Shown here piece by piece: positions 25,908-34,166 of a stretch of 64,000 nucleotides of DNA. Both the position numbers and the translations under genes were made by a program. Position 1 is the first letter of the stretch. Each line of letters opens with the position of its first letter. The DNA is taken from positions 124,001 to 188,000 of the forward strand of contig NZ_NGFO01000007.1 of NCBI RefSeq assembly GCF_002149015.1, in the 5' to 3' direction. Origin of the DNA: Gordonia lacunae (GTDB lineage: Bacteria; Actinomycetota; Actinomycetes; Mycobacteriales; Mycobacteriaceae). The notes below the pieces were generated by a model, which was not told the DNA's origin, did no database searches, and was given only the letters and a program-made list of their open reading frames with translations.

Positions 25908-26837
25908 ATGGGTATCTCTGTGAACACCGACAGCACCGTCAGCCGGACCGGTTCGTTCGTCCGGATCATGATCGCCTACCTGCTGGCCTTCGCAGTCGCT
26001 GCCGCCTGGCTGATCTGGGGCCCGGCCACCGCATACCTGTGGCTCGACACCCTCGTCGCCGACCTGCTGGCCACGCTGGTCATCTTCGCGTTCAGCCGGT
26101 ACTACGGGAACTCCAGCTTCTACGACGCCTATTGGAGCGTTGTACCGCCCGCACTCTTCGTCTACTGGTGGGCGGCCGGGGACGTCGGAATCGACGCGGT
26201 GCACTGCTGGGTGATCGCCGTCGTCATCGGCGCCTGGGCGATCCGACTCACCGCGAACTGGGCCATCGGCTGGCCTGGGCTCCAGCACGAAGACTGGCGC
26301 TACCCGATGCTGAAGTCCGGTGCCGGGCGCGCCGAACTGCCGGTCGATCTGATGGCCATCCACGTCTTCCCCACCATCCAGGTGTTCCTCGGCATGATCC
26401 CGATCTACGTCGCCGTCACCCAGACCGGTGCGGTCGCCTGGCTGACCGCGGTCGCCGCTGTCGTGGGACTGGCCGCCACGACGCTCGAATACGTGGCGGA
26501 CGGGCAGTTGCGCCGATTCGCCGCGCACCGGACACCGGGCGCTGTGCTCGACACCGGGGTGTGGGCGTGGTCGCGCCACCCGAACTACTTCGGGGAGGTC
26601 ATGTTCTGGGGGTCGATGGCCCTGTTCGGTCTCGCCGCCTCACCCGGTGACTGGTGGTGGCTGTTCGTGGGCGCGGTCCTCATGCTGGCGATGTTCCTCG
26701 GCGCGAGCATCCCCATGATGGAGAAGCGCAGCCTCGAGCGGCGACCCGGCTATCAGGACGTCATCGACCGGGTGCCGCGCTTCGTGCCCCGACCGCCGCG
26801 TTCGGCGTCACACCCGCCGGATCAGGTCACTGCGTGA
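25908..26837 (+). CDS. DUF1295 (steroid 5-alpha-reductase-like) membrane protein
   Basis: 309 residues with about seven hydrophobic helices. The C-terminal consensus V-W-A-W-S-R-H-P-N-Y-F-G-E matches the DUF1295/isoprenylcysteine-methyltransferase-like NADPH-binding region, and E-D-W-R-Y lies mid-protein. The family is usually annotated as a membrane reductase of unsaturated lipids or sterols; the substrate here is unknown. ATG 25908 is used; GTG 25920 is possible. Its stop overlaps the GTG of the next gene. Confidence 0.87.
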   Translation: MGISVNTDSTVSRTGSFVRIMIAYLLAFAVAAAWLIWGPATAYLWLDTLVADLLATLVIFAFSRYYGNSSFYDAYWSVVPPALFVYWWAAGDVGIDAVHCWVIAVVIGAWAIRLTANWAIGWPGLQHEDWRYPMLKSGAGRAELPVDLMAIHVFPTIQVFLGMIPIYVAVTQTGAVAWLTAVAAVVGLAATTLEYVADGQLRRFAAHRTPGAVLDTGVWAWSRHPNYFGEVMFWGSMALFGLAASPGDWWWLFVGAVLMLAMFLGASIPMMEKRSLERRPGYQDVIDRVPRFVPRPPRSASHPPDQVTA

Positions 26838-27955
26838 GCCGACGACGTGTCGTCATCGCCGGTCTCGGTGACTCCGGATTGCTGACCGCGATCCACCTCG
26901 CTGAGCATGCCGATGTCGTGGGCATCTCGTCGAAGCCGGGACTGGTCAGCGGACAGGAACTCGGTCTTCGGATCAGCCGGCCCGACGCATGGGCGCGGGA
27001 CTATCGGATCCCGTTCGGGCGCTTCCGCAAACTCGACGACATCCGGACCGTCCACGGCACGCTGACAACCGCCGATCTGGACAACCGCACCGTCACCGTC
27101 GTCGACGCCGCCAGCTCCGAGACCATCGAGGGCTACGACGCGCTGGTCATCTCCACCGGGGTGCGGAACGGCTTCTGGCGACAACCCGGGTTCCAGTCCG
27201 CGGCCGACATCGACGCCGACTTGCGTTCTGCGCACCAGCGATTCGCCGACGCCGGCGCCGTCGCCGTGATCGGTGGCGGTGCGGCGGCGGTGAGCGCCGC
27301 CGCCAATCTGGCCGCCACGTGGCCGGACAAGCGGATCGACCTCTACCACCCCGGCGATCGTGCGCTGCCGCAGCATCATCCGCGGACCTGGGCCACGGTG
27401 CGTGCCCGGCTGCAACGGCTCGGGGTCCGTGTCCACGGCGGCCACCGCGCGGTCGTGCCCGACGGATTCAGCTGCGACGAGATCACCCCGGGCCCGGTCA
27501 GCTTCTCGACCGGCCAGCAGGCGGTGGAGGCCGATGCCGTGCTGTGGGCCATCGGCCGGGTCGCGCCGAACACGGACTGGCTTCCTCCGGACGTCCTCGA
27601 CGCGTCGGGCTTCGTCCGTGTGTCGGCCGAACTACGGGTACCCGGCGTCGATTCCGTGTACGCCATCGGCGACGTCGCGGCGACCGACGATCTCCGCAGT
27701 TCGGCTCGCAATCGTGCCGATCGCCTGCTGGCACACAACATCCGCGCCGACCTCGGCGGGCGGCCCGACCGGGCGCGGCACTACGCTCCGCCGCGTCGGC
27801 GATGGGGTTCGGTGCTCGGCGTGCAGGCCGACGGTTTGCAGGTGTTCGCGCCGAACGGCCGCCCGTTCCGGTTCCCGGCGTGGTCGGTCGACACAATCCT
27901 GCAGCCGTGGATTGTCCGGCGCGGTATCTACGGCGGCATCCGGAAGCCGGGGTGA
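26834..27955 (+). CDS. NAD(P)/FAD-dependent oxidoreductase (NDH-2-like)
   Basis: 373-residue two-dinucleotide-binding-domain flavoprotein. VVIAGLGDSGLLTAI at the start departs from the usual GxGxxG as G-L-G-D-S-G. VAVIGGGAAAVSAAANL is the second Rossmann motif, and VYAIGDVAATDDL the C-terminal FAD motif. It resembles type II NADH dehydrogenase/AIF-like proteins but has no visible C-terminal membrane anchor. GTG overlap with DUF1295 (GTGA) suggests co-expression and possibly electron supply to it. Confidence 0.85.
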   Translation: MSRRRVVIAGLGDSGLLTAIHLAEHADVVGISSKPGLVSGQELGLRISRPDAWARDYRIPFGRFRKLDDIRTVHGTLTTADLDNRTVTVVDAASSETIEGYDALVISTGVRNGFWRQPGFQSAADIDADLRSAHQRFADAGAVAVIGGGAAAVSAAANLAATWPDKRIDLYHPGDRALPQHHPRTWATVRARLQRLGVRVHGGHRAVVPDGFSCDEITPGPVSFSTGQQAVEADAVLWAIGRVAPNTDWLPPDVLDASGFVRVSAELRVPGVDSVYAIGDVAATDDLRSSARNRADRLLAHNIRADLGGRPDRARHYAPPRRRWGSVLGVQADGLQVFAPNGRPFRFPAWSVDTILQPWIVRRGIYGGIRKPG

Positions 27956-28007
27956 CCGTGCGGCTTTTCCCGGCGGGCACCGTGCCGGCCGCGCATAGAC
28001 TCGGCGC

Positions 28008-28712
28008 ATGAGCAACGAACCGTTCTCGGCGAATCCATCCGGACACACCCCGACGCCGGGCGCGCCGGGACAGACGCCGTCGGGCGCGTACCCGCCGGAA
28101 AGCACACCGCCGGCCACCTCGTATCCCGTCGAGACCCCGGGTGCGGTACCGCCGGATGGATCGACGACGACGGACGGGACACCGGTCAGGCCGACTGCGG
28201 GCGAACGGGCGAACGCCGTCGTCAAGAAGGTGGTGATCGGGCTCGTCATCGCCGCGCTGCTCGTGGTCACGTACTTCATCCTCGAGGCGTTCCTGCCGCG
28301 CTGGTGGGCCGGTCAGATCGGACGACGGGTCGAGGGATCGTTCAGCCGCGGCATCGGCACCGGCCTCGTCCTCGGGATCGTCTGCACCTTCCTACCCGTG
28401 CTGTTCTTCACCCTGGCGTTCGTCAATCGCAGTCGGATGAAGAATGTCCCGACGATCATGTTCGCCGTTCTGGGCGTGATCGTCGCGATCCCCAATCTGC
28501 TCACGCTCACCGTGGTCGCCGGCGGTGGGAACGGCGCTCACGCCGGTGAACGCATCTTCGACGTCGATGCCCCGGGATTCCGGGCCGCCACGGCCTGGGG
28601 AGTCGTCATCGGCATCGTCCTGGCGGTCGGTGTCGGCTACTTCATCTGGCGATACCGACGCCGCGGCCGGCAGCTCCGAGAGATCAAGCATCCCGACACC
28701 GAAGGGCGATGA
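28008..28712 (+). CDS. Hypothetical membrane protein with Pro/Thr-rich N-terminus
   Basis: 234 residues. The first ~65 are low-complexity Pro/Thr/Gly/Ser, then about four hydrophobic helices (starting VVIGLVIAALLVVTYFI) and a basic tail (WRYRRRGRQLREIK). The layout is common for actinobacterial envelope proteins; no function recognised. It precedes the enoyl-CoA hydratase gene by 4 bp. Confidence 0.72.
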   Translation: MSNEPFSANPSGHTPTPGAPGQTPSGAYPPESTPPATSYPVETPGAVPPDGSTTTDGTPVRPTAGERANAVVKKVVIGLVIAALLVVTYFILEAFLPRWWAGQIGRRVEGSFSRGIGTGLVLGIVCTFLPVLFFTLAFVNRSRMKNVPTIMFAVLGVIVAIPNLLTLTVVAGGGNGAHAGERIFDVDAPGFRAATAWGVVIGIVLAVGVGYFIWRYRRRGRQLREIKHPDTEGR

Positions 28713-28716
28713 GTAG

Positions 28717-29517
28717 ATGACCGACCAGCGGATCGTCGTGGAGATCGACGATGCGGGTGTCGCCACCGCGACGCTCAACCGGGCCGACAAGCACAACGCA
28801 CTCGACCCCGCGATGTTCGACGCCCTCATCGACGTGACCGGCACCCTGGCCCAGGACAAACGCGTCCGGGCCGTGGTGGTGCACGGTGCGGGCAAGAGCT
28901 TCTGCTCCGGGCTCGACGTGTCGAGTCTGGGGAAGGGCGGCGGCGTGGACTCGCTGCTGGAACGCGAGCCCGGCGTGCTCGGCAACCACGCGCAGCGGGT
29001 GTCACTGGACTGGGGCCGGATCCCGGCGCCGGTGATCGCCGCCATCACCGGCAACTGCTTCGGTGGTGGCCTGCAGATCGCGCTGGGCGCCGACATCCGC
29101 TATTCGACCCCCGACGCGCGCCTGTCCATCATGGAGGTCAAGTGGGGTCTGGTGCCGGACATGGGCATCACCCAGACGTTGCCGCGACTCGTGTCCGCCG
29201 ATGTCGCAAAGGAACTGACGTTCACCGGTCGGATCGTCGACGGCAGCGAGGCCCATCGGCTCGGTCTGGTCACTCGTGTCGTGGACGACCCGCTCGCCGC
29301 CGCACTCGATCTCGCGCACGAGATCGCGTCGAAGTCACCGCACGCGGTCCGTGCCGCCAAACGTCTCTACGACGAGTCGTGGGCGGGCACCGACCCCGCT
29401 GCGGCGCTGATGCTGGAGAGCGAGCTCCAGGTTGCGCTGATGGGATCCCCGAATCAGATGGAGGCGGTCCACGCCGGGATGGCGCGACGCGACGCGCGCT
29501 TCGCCGACCCGGAGTGA
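28717..29517 (+). CDS. Enoyl-CoA hydratase/isomerase (crotonase family)
   Basis: 266 residues. CoA-binding and oxyanion-hole motifs are present: GAGKSFCSGLDVSSL and GNCFGGGLQIALGADIR. The second catalytic Glu position lies in LSIMEVKWGLVPD (Glu kept), followed by a TQTLPRLV helix. Crotonase fold for beta-oxidation or related CoA chemistry. Converges on an acyl-CoA synthetase gene 19 bp away on the other strand. Confidence 0.9.
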   Translation: MTDQRIVVEIDDAGVATATLNRADKHNALDPAMFDALIDVTGTLAQDKRVRAVVVHGAGKSFCSGLDVSSLGKGGGVDSLLEREPGVLGNHAQRVSLDWGRIPAPVIAAITGNCFGGGLQIALGADIRYSTPDARLSIMEVKWGLVPDMGITQTLPRLVSADVAKELTFTGRIVDGSEAHRLGLVTRVVDDPLAAALDLAHEIASKSPHAVRAAKRLYDESWAGTDPAAALMLESELQVALMGSPNQMEAVHAGMARRDARFADPE

Positions 29518-29536
29518 CCTGCCTCCCGGACGCCGG

Positions 29537-31141
29537 TCAGTTCGACAGGCCGGCGTCCTTGCTGCCGTAGGCCTCCCGCAACCGCGGCTTGACGACCTTG
29601 CCACCGGCATTGCGCGGCAGTTCGTCGATGATCACGAGGTCCTTCGGGTGCTTGAAGCGCGCGAGGTTCTCGTTCAGGTACGGTTCGAGCTCGGCCAGGG
29701 TGAGATCCTCGACGCCCTCGGCCAGCACCACCACCGCAACCGGCACCTCGCCCCACTTCTCGTGTGCGCGACCGATGATCGCCGCCTCGCTGACACTCGG
29801 GTGTCCGTACAGGACGTTCTCGACCTCCGCGCAGTAGATGTTCTCGCCGCCCGAGATGATCATGTCCTTGGCGCGGTCGACGACGAAGAGAAACCCCTCC
29901 TCGTCCTGGCGCACCAGGTCGCCCGAGTGGAACCAGCCGCCGCGGAAGGCTTCCGCGGTTGCTTCCGGCTTGTTCCAGTAGCCCTTCATCATGTTGGGAC
30001 CGCGGTAGACGATCTCGCCGACCTCACCGGGTTTGACGTCGTTCATCAGCGGGTCGACGATGCGCGCGGTGACCGCCGGGACGACCTTGCCGATGGAGCC
30101 GAGTTTGCGCAGCGCGTCCTTGCCCTCCAGGATCGTGGTCACCGGTGACATCTCGGTCTGACCGAACGCGGTCATGTTCGCGGCGTCGGGGAAGGACTCG
30201 TTCATCGCGTTCAGCACGGTGTCCGACGCGGGCGCCGCACCCCAGCTCATGGTCCGCAGCTTGAGCTTCCGGGGCTTGGCCTTTTGCGCCGCGCACACCG
30301 CCTGCCACTGGGCCGGCACCATGAACACCGAGGTGACGCCCTCTCGTTCGAGGGTGTCGAGCATGGTGTCGGGGTCGAATGCGCCGAGCGGATGCAGGAC
30401 GGCGCGTACACCGCGGTAGAAGATCGGTGCGAAGCCGCCGATCCCGGCGATGTGGAACAGCGGCGGGACGATCGAGGCGACATCGTCGGACTGGCCCGCG
30501 GTCGTGGCGATCGTCGTCACCGCCTGCGCCTGGAAGTTCTGGTGGGTGAGCATGGCGCCCTTGGGTTTCCCGGTCGTGCCCGATGTGTACATGATGGCGG
30601 CCACGGTGTCCTCGGGAACGTCGACCTCCGGCAGGTCCGACGCGTCCTCGGCGAGGAGGGATTCGAAGTCGAGGTGAGCATCGTTGTCGCTGCCGTCGAC
30701 GACGATGACGGTGTCGATCTGGCCGGTCGACGCACTGACCGCGTCGGCGATCGGGGCAAGCAGGGTCTCGGTGACGACGACCTTGGCCCCGCTGTCGGTG
30801 ACCAGGTAGGCGACCTCGGCGGGACTCATCCGGATGTTCACCGGAACCGGGATGGCGCCGATGAGCGTCGCCCCGAGGATCGCCTCGACGTACTCCGTTC
30901 GATTGAGCAAGGCCATCAGAACTCGATCACCGAACTGAACACCCCGACGGTGGAGTGCGGCGCCGAAGGCGCGCGAGCGGTCGTCGAGGTCCTTCCAGGT
31001 CGTGTGTCGGTCGAGGTAGGTGATCGCGGTCTTGTCCGGGGTCATCATCGCGTGCCGACGAACCTGGTTGTTCCAGTGATTGCGTCGCGAGCGGTACGGC
31101 TCGGTGGTCAGGTTGCTGGTGACCTCGGCACTTGCAGTCAT
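29537..31141 (-). CDS. Acyl-CoA synthetase (FadD-type, ANL family)
   Basis: 534 residues. The P-loop MYTSGTTGKPKGAM lies near residue 190. TAFGQTEMSPVT is the A5-type motif, and GWFHSGDLVRQDEEGFLFVV with D-R-A-K-D-M-I-I-S-G-G-E-N-I-Y is the hinge region. The catalytic Lys is in R-N-A-G-G-K-V near the C-terminus. Activates a carboxylic acid (fatty, aromatic or steroid-derived) to its CoA ester with ATP. It is upstream of nothing co-directional within 370 bp; the convergent hydratase suggests a shared catabolic theme only. Confidence 0.9.
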   Translation of the reverse strand: MTASAEVTSNLTTEPYRSRRNHWNNQVRRHAMMTPDKTAITYLDRHTTWKDLDDRSRAFGAALHRRGVQFGDRVLMALLNRTEYVEAILGATLIGAIPVPVNIRMSPAEVAYLVTDSGAKVVVTETLLAPIADAVSASTGQIDTVIVVDGSDNDAHLDFESLLAEDASDLPEVDVPEDTVAAIMYTSGTTGKPKGAMLTHQNFQAQAVTTIATTAGQSDDVASIVPPLFHIAGIGGFAPIFYRGVRAVLHPLGAFDPDTMLDTLEREGVTSVFMVPAQWQAVCAAQKAKPRKLKLRTMSWGAAPASDTVLNAMNESFPDAANMTAFGQTEMSPVTTILEGKDALRKLGSIGKVVPAVTARIVDPLMNDVKPGEVGEIVYRGPNMMKGYWNKPEATAEAFRGGWFHSGDLVRQDEEGFLFVVDRAKDMIISGGENIYCAEVENVLYGHPSVSEAAIIGRAHEKWGEVPVAVVVLAEGVEDLTLAELEPYLNENLARFKHPKDLVIIDELPRNAGGKVVKPRLREAYGSKDAGLSN

Positions 31142-31357
31142 GACTGCCTCCCATTCGTCGAGCGGACTCGACCCGTTGTGATCGCCCTCGTCGAGGGTTC
31201 GGCACTGTTGTGTCCCGTGTCACACATTAGGTCGTCCGCGTTGCCAGATTCAGGCATTCCCGCCGTTTGCTGGGTACCTCGGGCATTTCAGGGGCAGCAT
31301 GCGGACTCGTTGTCTCCGCGAGCCGTGGCCGGACGTGTGCGGTCCGGACGAAAACCC

Positions 31358-31462
31358 GTCGACTGGGCGTCTCTTTCCGTCGACTGGGCGCCGATTCTCG
31401 TCGACCGTGCGCCGATTCTCGTTGACTGTGCACCGATCTGTGTCGACTGTGCGTCGATCTCC
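31358..31462. repeat. Degenerate 21-bp tandem repeat, five copies, in a 416-bp gene-free gap
   Basis: Copies start at 31358, 31379, 31400, 31421 and 31442, each near GTCGACTG(G/T)GCGCCGATTCT + C. Because 21 is a multiple of 3, the frame is preserved: forward translation gives a heptad near V-D-W-A-P-I-L. No start signal, conserved domain or ribosome-binding site supports a protein. The rest of 31142-31557, between the acyl-CoA synthetase promoter side and the sigma-factor stop, shows nothing else. Confidence 0.85.
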
Positions 31463-31557
31463 GTCGTATCAGCGAAGGGAGAAGCGTCCGCCGGTCCGTC
31501 GTGATTCCGCGACCTTCCATCCTTCCGATGACAACGGCCCCGGGCTCGCGACGGTCG

Positions 31558-32793
31558 CTACGCGAACTCACCCGCGCGACGTCGCAGATACTCCCGCGCG
31601 CGCTCGTCACTCGTGAGCGCAGCGGCCCGCGCGAAGTGCTCACGCGCCGCGTCGCTCTGGCCGGCTCGCACGAGCAGATCCGCCTTCGCCGCATGGAACG
31701 GCGCGAAATCCACGGCATCACTGCCCAACCCGTCGAGAAGTGCGAGTCCGTCGCCGGGAGAACTCGCCCGCCCCAGGATCGCAGCGTGAGCAACCCGCGC
31801 ACCGAGCGTCGGTGCAACCGCGACGAGCGCAGACGACAGTGCTGACAGTGCGGCCCAGTCCACGACACCGGTTCGAGCCCGGTCCGCGTGGACGGACTGC
31901 ATCGCCGCTTCGAGCTGGAAGCGGCCGTGTGGTCGACCGAACGATGAGGCTCGCCGAAGCATCGCCTCCCCGTCCCGGATGAGCGCCGCATCCCAGGTGG
32001 CGGGATCCTGCTCCGCCAGCGGAACAAAGGGGCCGTCGCGGCCGGACGCCCGCGACAACGACAGGGCGATCAGCGCGGCCAGACCCCAGGCCTCCGGCTC
32101 GTCGAGCAGCGAGGCGAGCGTGACGGCCAGGTGGAGCGACTCCCCCGCCATCGACTCGACGAGGTCGGGGTCGGCGCCATCCGCGTCGCTCCACGCGATG
32201 GCGAAGCAGCCGTAGACGGCCTCCAGGACGGCGGGCAGGCGTTCCGGCATGGCGGCACGATCGGGAACGACGAACGGTATCCGCGCCGCGCGGATACGAC
32301 GCTTCGCTCGTACCAGACGCTGCGACATCGTCGCGGGCGCGACCACGAATGCCGCTGCGATCTCCGCCGCCTCGAAGCCGAGTACCGCCTGCATCATCAG
32401 CGGGGTGCGGGCGGCTGCGTCGATGGCGGGGTGAGCACAGGTGAACAGCAACTCCAGCCGCTTGTCGGGGATGGCATCGGGGTCCACATCGTCGAAGGTG
32501 GTCACAGCGTGTGCTCCAGGAGACGGCGTGCTGTCGAGGGGCGTCGACGTGCGGTGTGCCGCCGACTTCCAGACGTCGCGCTGCTGGTTACGCGCAACGG
32601 TGAGCAACCATCCCTCCGGGTTCGCCGGCACCCCCTCGGACGACCACGTGACCAGTGCCCGTTCCAAGGCGGTGGCCAGTGCGTCCTCGGCGAGAGTCAG
32701 ATCCCCCGACGCTGCGGCGAGAAGCGCCACCAACCGCCAATACGACTCGCGGGCTGCGTGTTCGGCGGTGGTGTGCGCGTCTCGTCGGGTCAT
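31558..32793 (-). CDS. ECF42-type RNA polymerase sigma factor with long C-terminal extension
   Basis: 411 residues. Sigma region 2 (residues about 15-80, with ALERALVTWSSEGVPANPEG and WLLTVARNQQRDVWK) and region 4 (about 110-175, with QAVLGFEAAEIAAAFVVAPATMSQRLVRAKRRIR) are followed by a ~230-residue TPR-like extension (DUF6596 type), the hallmark of the ECF42 group. These sigma factors are normally paired with a DGPF/YCII-related protein rather than an anti-sigma factor. Here that gene lies immediately upstream and overlaps the ATG (ATGA). Confidence 0.9.
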   Translation of the reverse strand: MTRRDAHTTAEHAARESYWRLVALLAAASGDLTLAEDALATALERALVTWSSEGVPANPEGWLLTVARNQQRDVWKSAAHRTSTPLDSTPSPGAHAVTTFDDVDPDAIPDKRLELLFTCAHPAIDAAARTPLMMQAVLGFEAAEIAAAFVVAPATMSQRLVRAKRRIRAARIPFVVPDRAAMPERLPAVLEAVYGCFAIAWSDADGADPDLVESMAGESLHLAVTLASLLDEPEAWGLAALIALSLSRASGRDGPFVPLAEQDPATWDAALIRDGEAMLRRASSFGRPHGRFQLEAAMQSVHADRARTGVVDWAALSALSSALVAVAPTLGARVAHAAILGRASSPGDGLALLDGLGSDAVDFAPFHAAKADLLVRAGQSDAAREHFARAAALTSDERAREYLRRRAGEFA

Positions 32794-33166
32794 GCGTTGG
32801 GCGTCCAGGCGCCGTCGACGGTGTAGGTCGCGCCGGGCCTGATCTCGACCACTCCCCACTCGATCGGCGGTGCCTGACGACCCACTCGATGGCGGCGTCG
32901 AGGTCGTCGACGTCGATGACGACGGTCCCGCCGAGCTGTTCCTTGGTGTCGGCGAACGGACCGTCTTGGACCACCAGCCGACCGTCGACCTTGCGCAGCG
33001 TCGTCGTCACATCCGAGTGCTGCAGGACCTCTGCGCTCACGAGCACGCCGGCGTCCTGGAGCGCGGTGGTGTAGGCGGCGAACGCCGCTTGCCCCTGTGC
33101 GATGGCCTCGTCACCGAGGGTCGACGCGTCCATCTCCGGGTAGTGCAGCAGCAGCGAGTAATGCAT
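32790..33166 (-). pseudogene. DGPF (YCII-related) protein gene with an apparent single-base frameshift
   Basis: Starts MHYSLLLHYPEMDAS at ATG 33166 and contains VVQDGPFADTKEQLGG, the DGPF motif. After D-A-A-I-E-W-V-V-R-H the frame shifts near 32866-32872. In the other frame the expected end I-E-W-G-V-V-E-I-R-P-G-A-T-Y and a stop at 32790-32792 overlapping the sigma ATG are intact. One missing base explains the whole discrepancy. Unshifted, translation would run ~200 bp into the sigma gene. True mutation and sequencing error cannot be told apart. Confidence 0.75.
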
Positions 33167-33302
33167 GATCTGGCCTCTCGTCCAGCGGGCCGCTCGTCGG
33201 TCCGTGTGCAGTGATGACGAGCATGCCGAGCGCCGTTCGACACATTCGGCACATCGTTTTTCGATTACCGCTGCCCCATATCCGAAACAAGCGCATAACC
33301 CC

Positions 33303-33404
33303 TGCTCCCCGAGGTGCGAGGAGCGCAAGCGACGAGCCACGAAGGGCCCGGCGAGACACGTTGCCACACCCTTCGTGGCTCGCTTCGCTCGCACCTCAGG
33401 GAGC
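33303..33404. repeat. Full hairpin repeat element (CTCC(C)GAGGTGCGAG family)
   Basis: Left arm TGCTCCCCGAGGTGCGAGGA then CGACGAGCCACGAAGGGC; right arm CACCCTTCGTGGCTCGCTTC then CGCTCGCACCTCAGGGAGCA. The two arms are inverses over about 40 bp with a ~15-nt loop. Located in the 387-bp gene-free gap 33167-33553 upstream of the DGPF gene. Confidence 0.9.
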
Positions 33405-33440
33405 ATTCTTTTGGGACGTTCACGAGGGTTTTCTTCATTC

Positions 33441-33556
33441 GTCCACGACGGCCAGGCCGCAGATACTGAGGAGGCCCGGAGCGTGCGGAGGGTCGTGTGC
33501 CCCCGGGTCCCTGAGGAGGCCCGGAGCTTGCGGAGGGCCGTCACGAAGGGTCGTCA
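33441..33556. repeat. Second repeat cluster touching the stop codon of the M15 peptidase gene
   Basis: GTCCACGACGGCCAGGCCGC-AGATACTGAGG (33441-33471) is the inverse of 36230-36263. It is followed by two copies of GAGGCCCGGAGCKTGCGGAG-GG and then CGTCACGAAGGGTCGTCACG. The last part matches the 15-bp stem at 19001-19015. The element overlaps the last codon of the peptidase gene. Confidence 0.8.
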
Positions 33557-34063
33557 CGATCGGCCGCCGAGGCGGTCGGCGCGGACCGCCGCGTCGGGCC
33601 ACATCGCCGGACACGGCAGGCCGGGTGCGGTGGCGACTTCGAAGTGCCACCACTCGTTGGCGAACGTCCGGCACAGGCCCCAGCGGTTCCCGGTGCGTTC
33701 GAGCCAGGCGGCACCTTCTCGGGGGCCGACGTCGATGGCCTGGCCGCGTACATGCGGCGATTGCTCTGCCGGCAGGACCCAGCGCCGGGCGGCTTGCGGG
33801 CTGCCGTAGGTCGCGATCGCGTCTCGCCATAGCCGGCGCTGCTCGGCGTCTGTTCGCTTTCCGGATGTGATCCACAACGGAACCCCCTGCGCGCGAGCGG
33901 TGTTCGACGCCTGCTGGTACGCCGTCGCCAGAACAGGATCGAGGCCGGCGGTCGGCGGTGCGGCATCAGCCGGCGGGGCACCGAGTCCTGAGATCAGCAG
34001 TGCGCCGAAGACAGCGATGCAGATGCCGACGACTCGGTGCGCAATGACGTCCATGAACCTCAT
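33554..34063 (-). CDS. Secreted D-alanyl-D-alanine carboxypeptidase-like protein (VanY/M15)
   Basis: 169 residues. A signal peptide is visible (hydrophobic VVGICIAVFGALLISGLGA, likely cleaved near PADA-APP). The mature part has the M15B zinc motifs: S-G-K-R-T-D-A-E-Q, S-P-H-V-R-G-Q-A-I-D-V-G (His and Asp ligands) and N-E-W-W-H-F-E (catalytic Glu and His). Predicted to trim peptidoglycan stem peptides outside the membrane. ATG 34063 is chosen; 34099 and 34054 also fit. Its stop lies at the edge of a repeat element. Confidence 0.85.
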   Translation of the reverse strand: MRFMDVIAHRVVGICIAVFGALLISGLGAPPADAAPPTAGLDPVLATAYQQASNTARAQGVPLWITSGKRTDAEQRRLWRDAIATYGSPQAARRWVLPAEQSPHVRGQAIDVGPREGAAWLERTGNRWGLCRTFANEWWHFEVATAPGLPCPAMWPDAAVRADRLGGRS

Positions 34064-34166
34064 GACCGCAGTAAACCGTACGACCGACGCCTCTCGCATC
34101 GGACCGTCGGAGCCACTACCGTTTTATGTGGGTGGGCCGCGTGCGAGCCTGTGGAGGGTCGGAACA

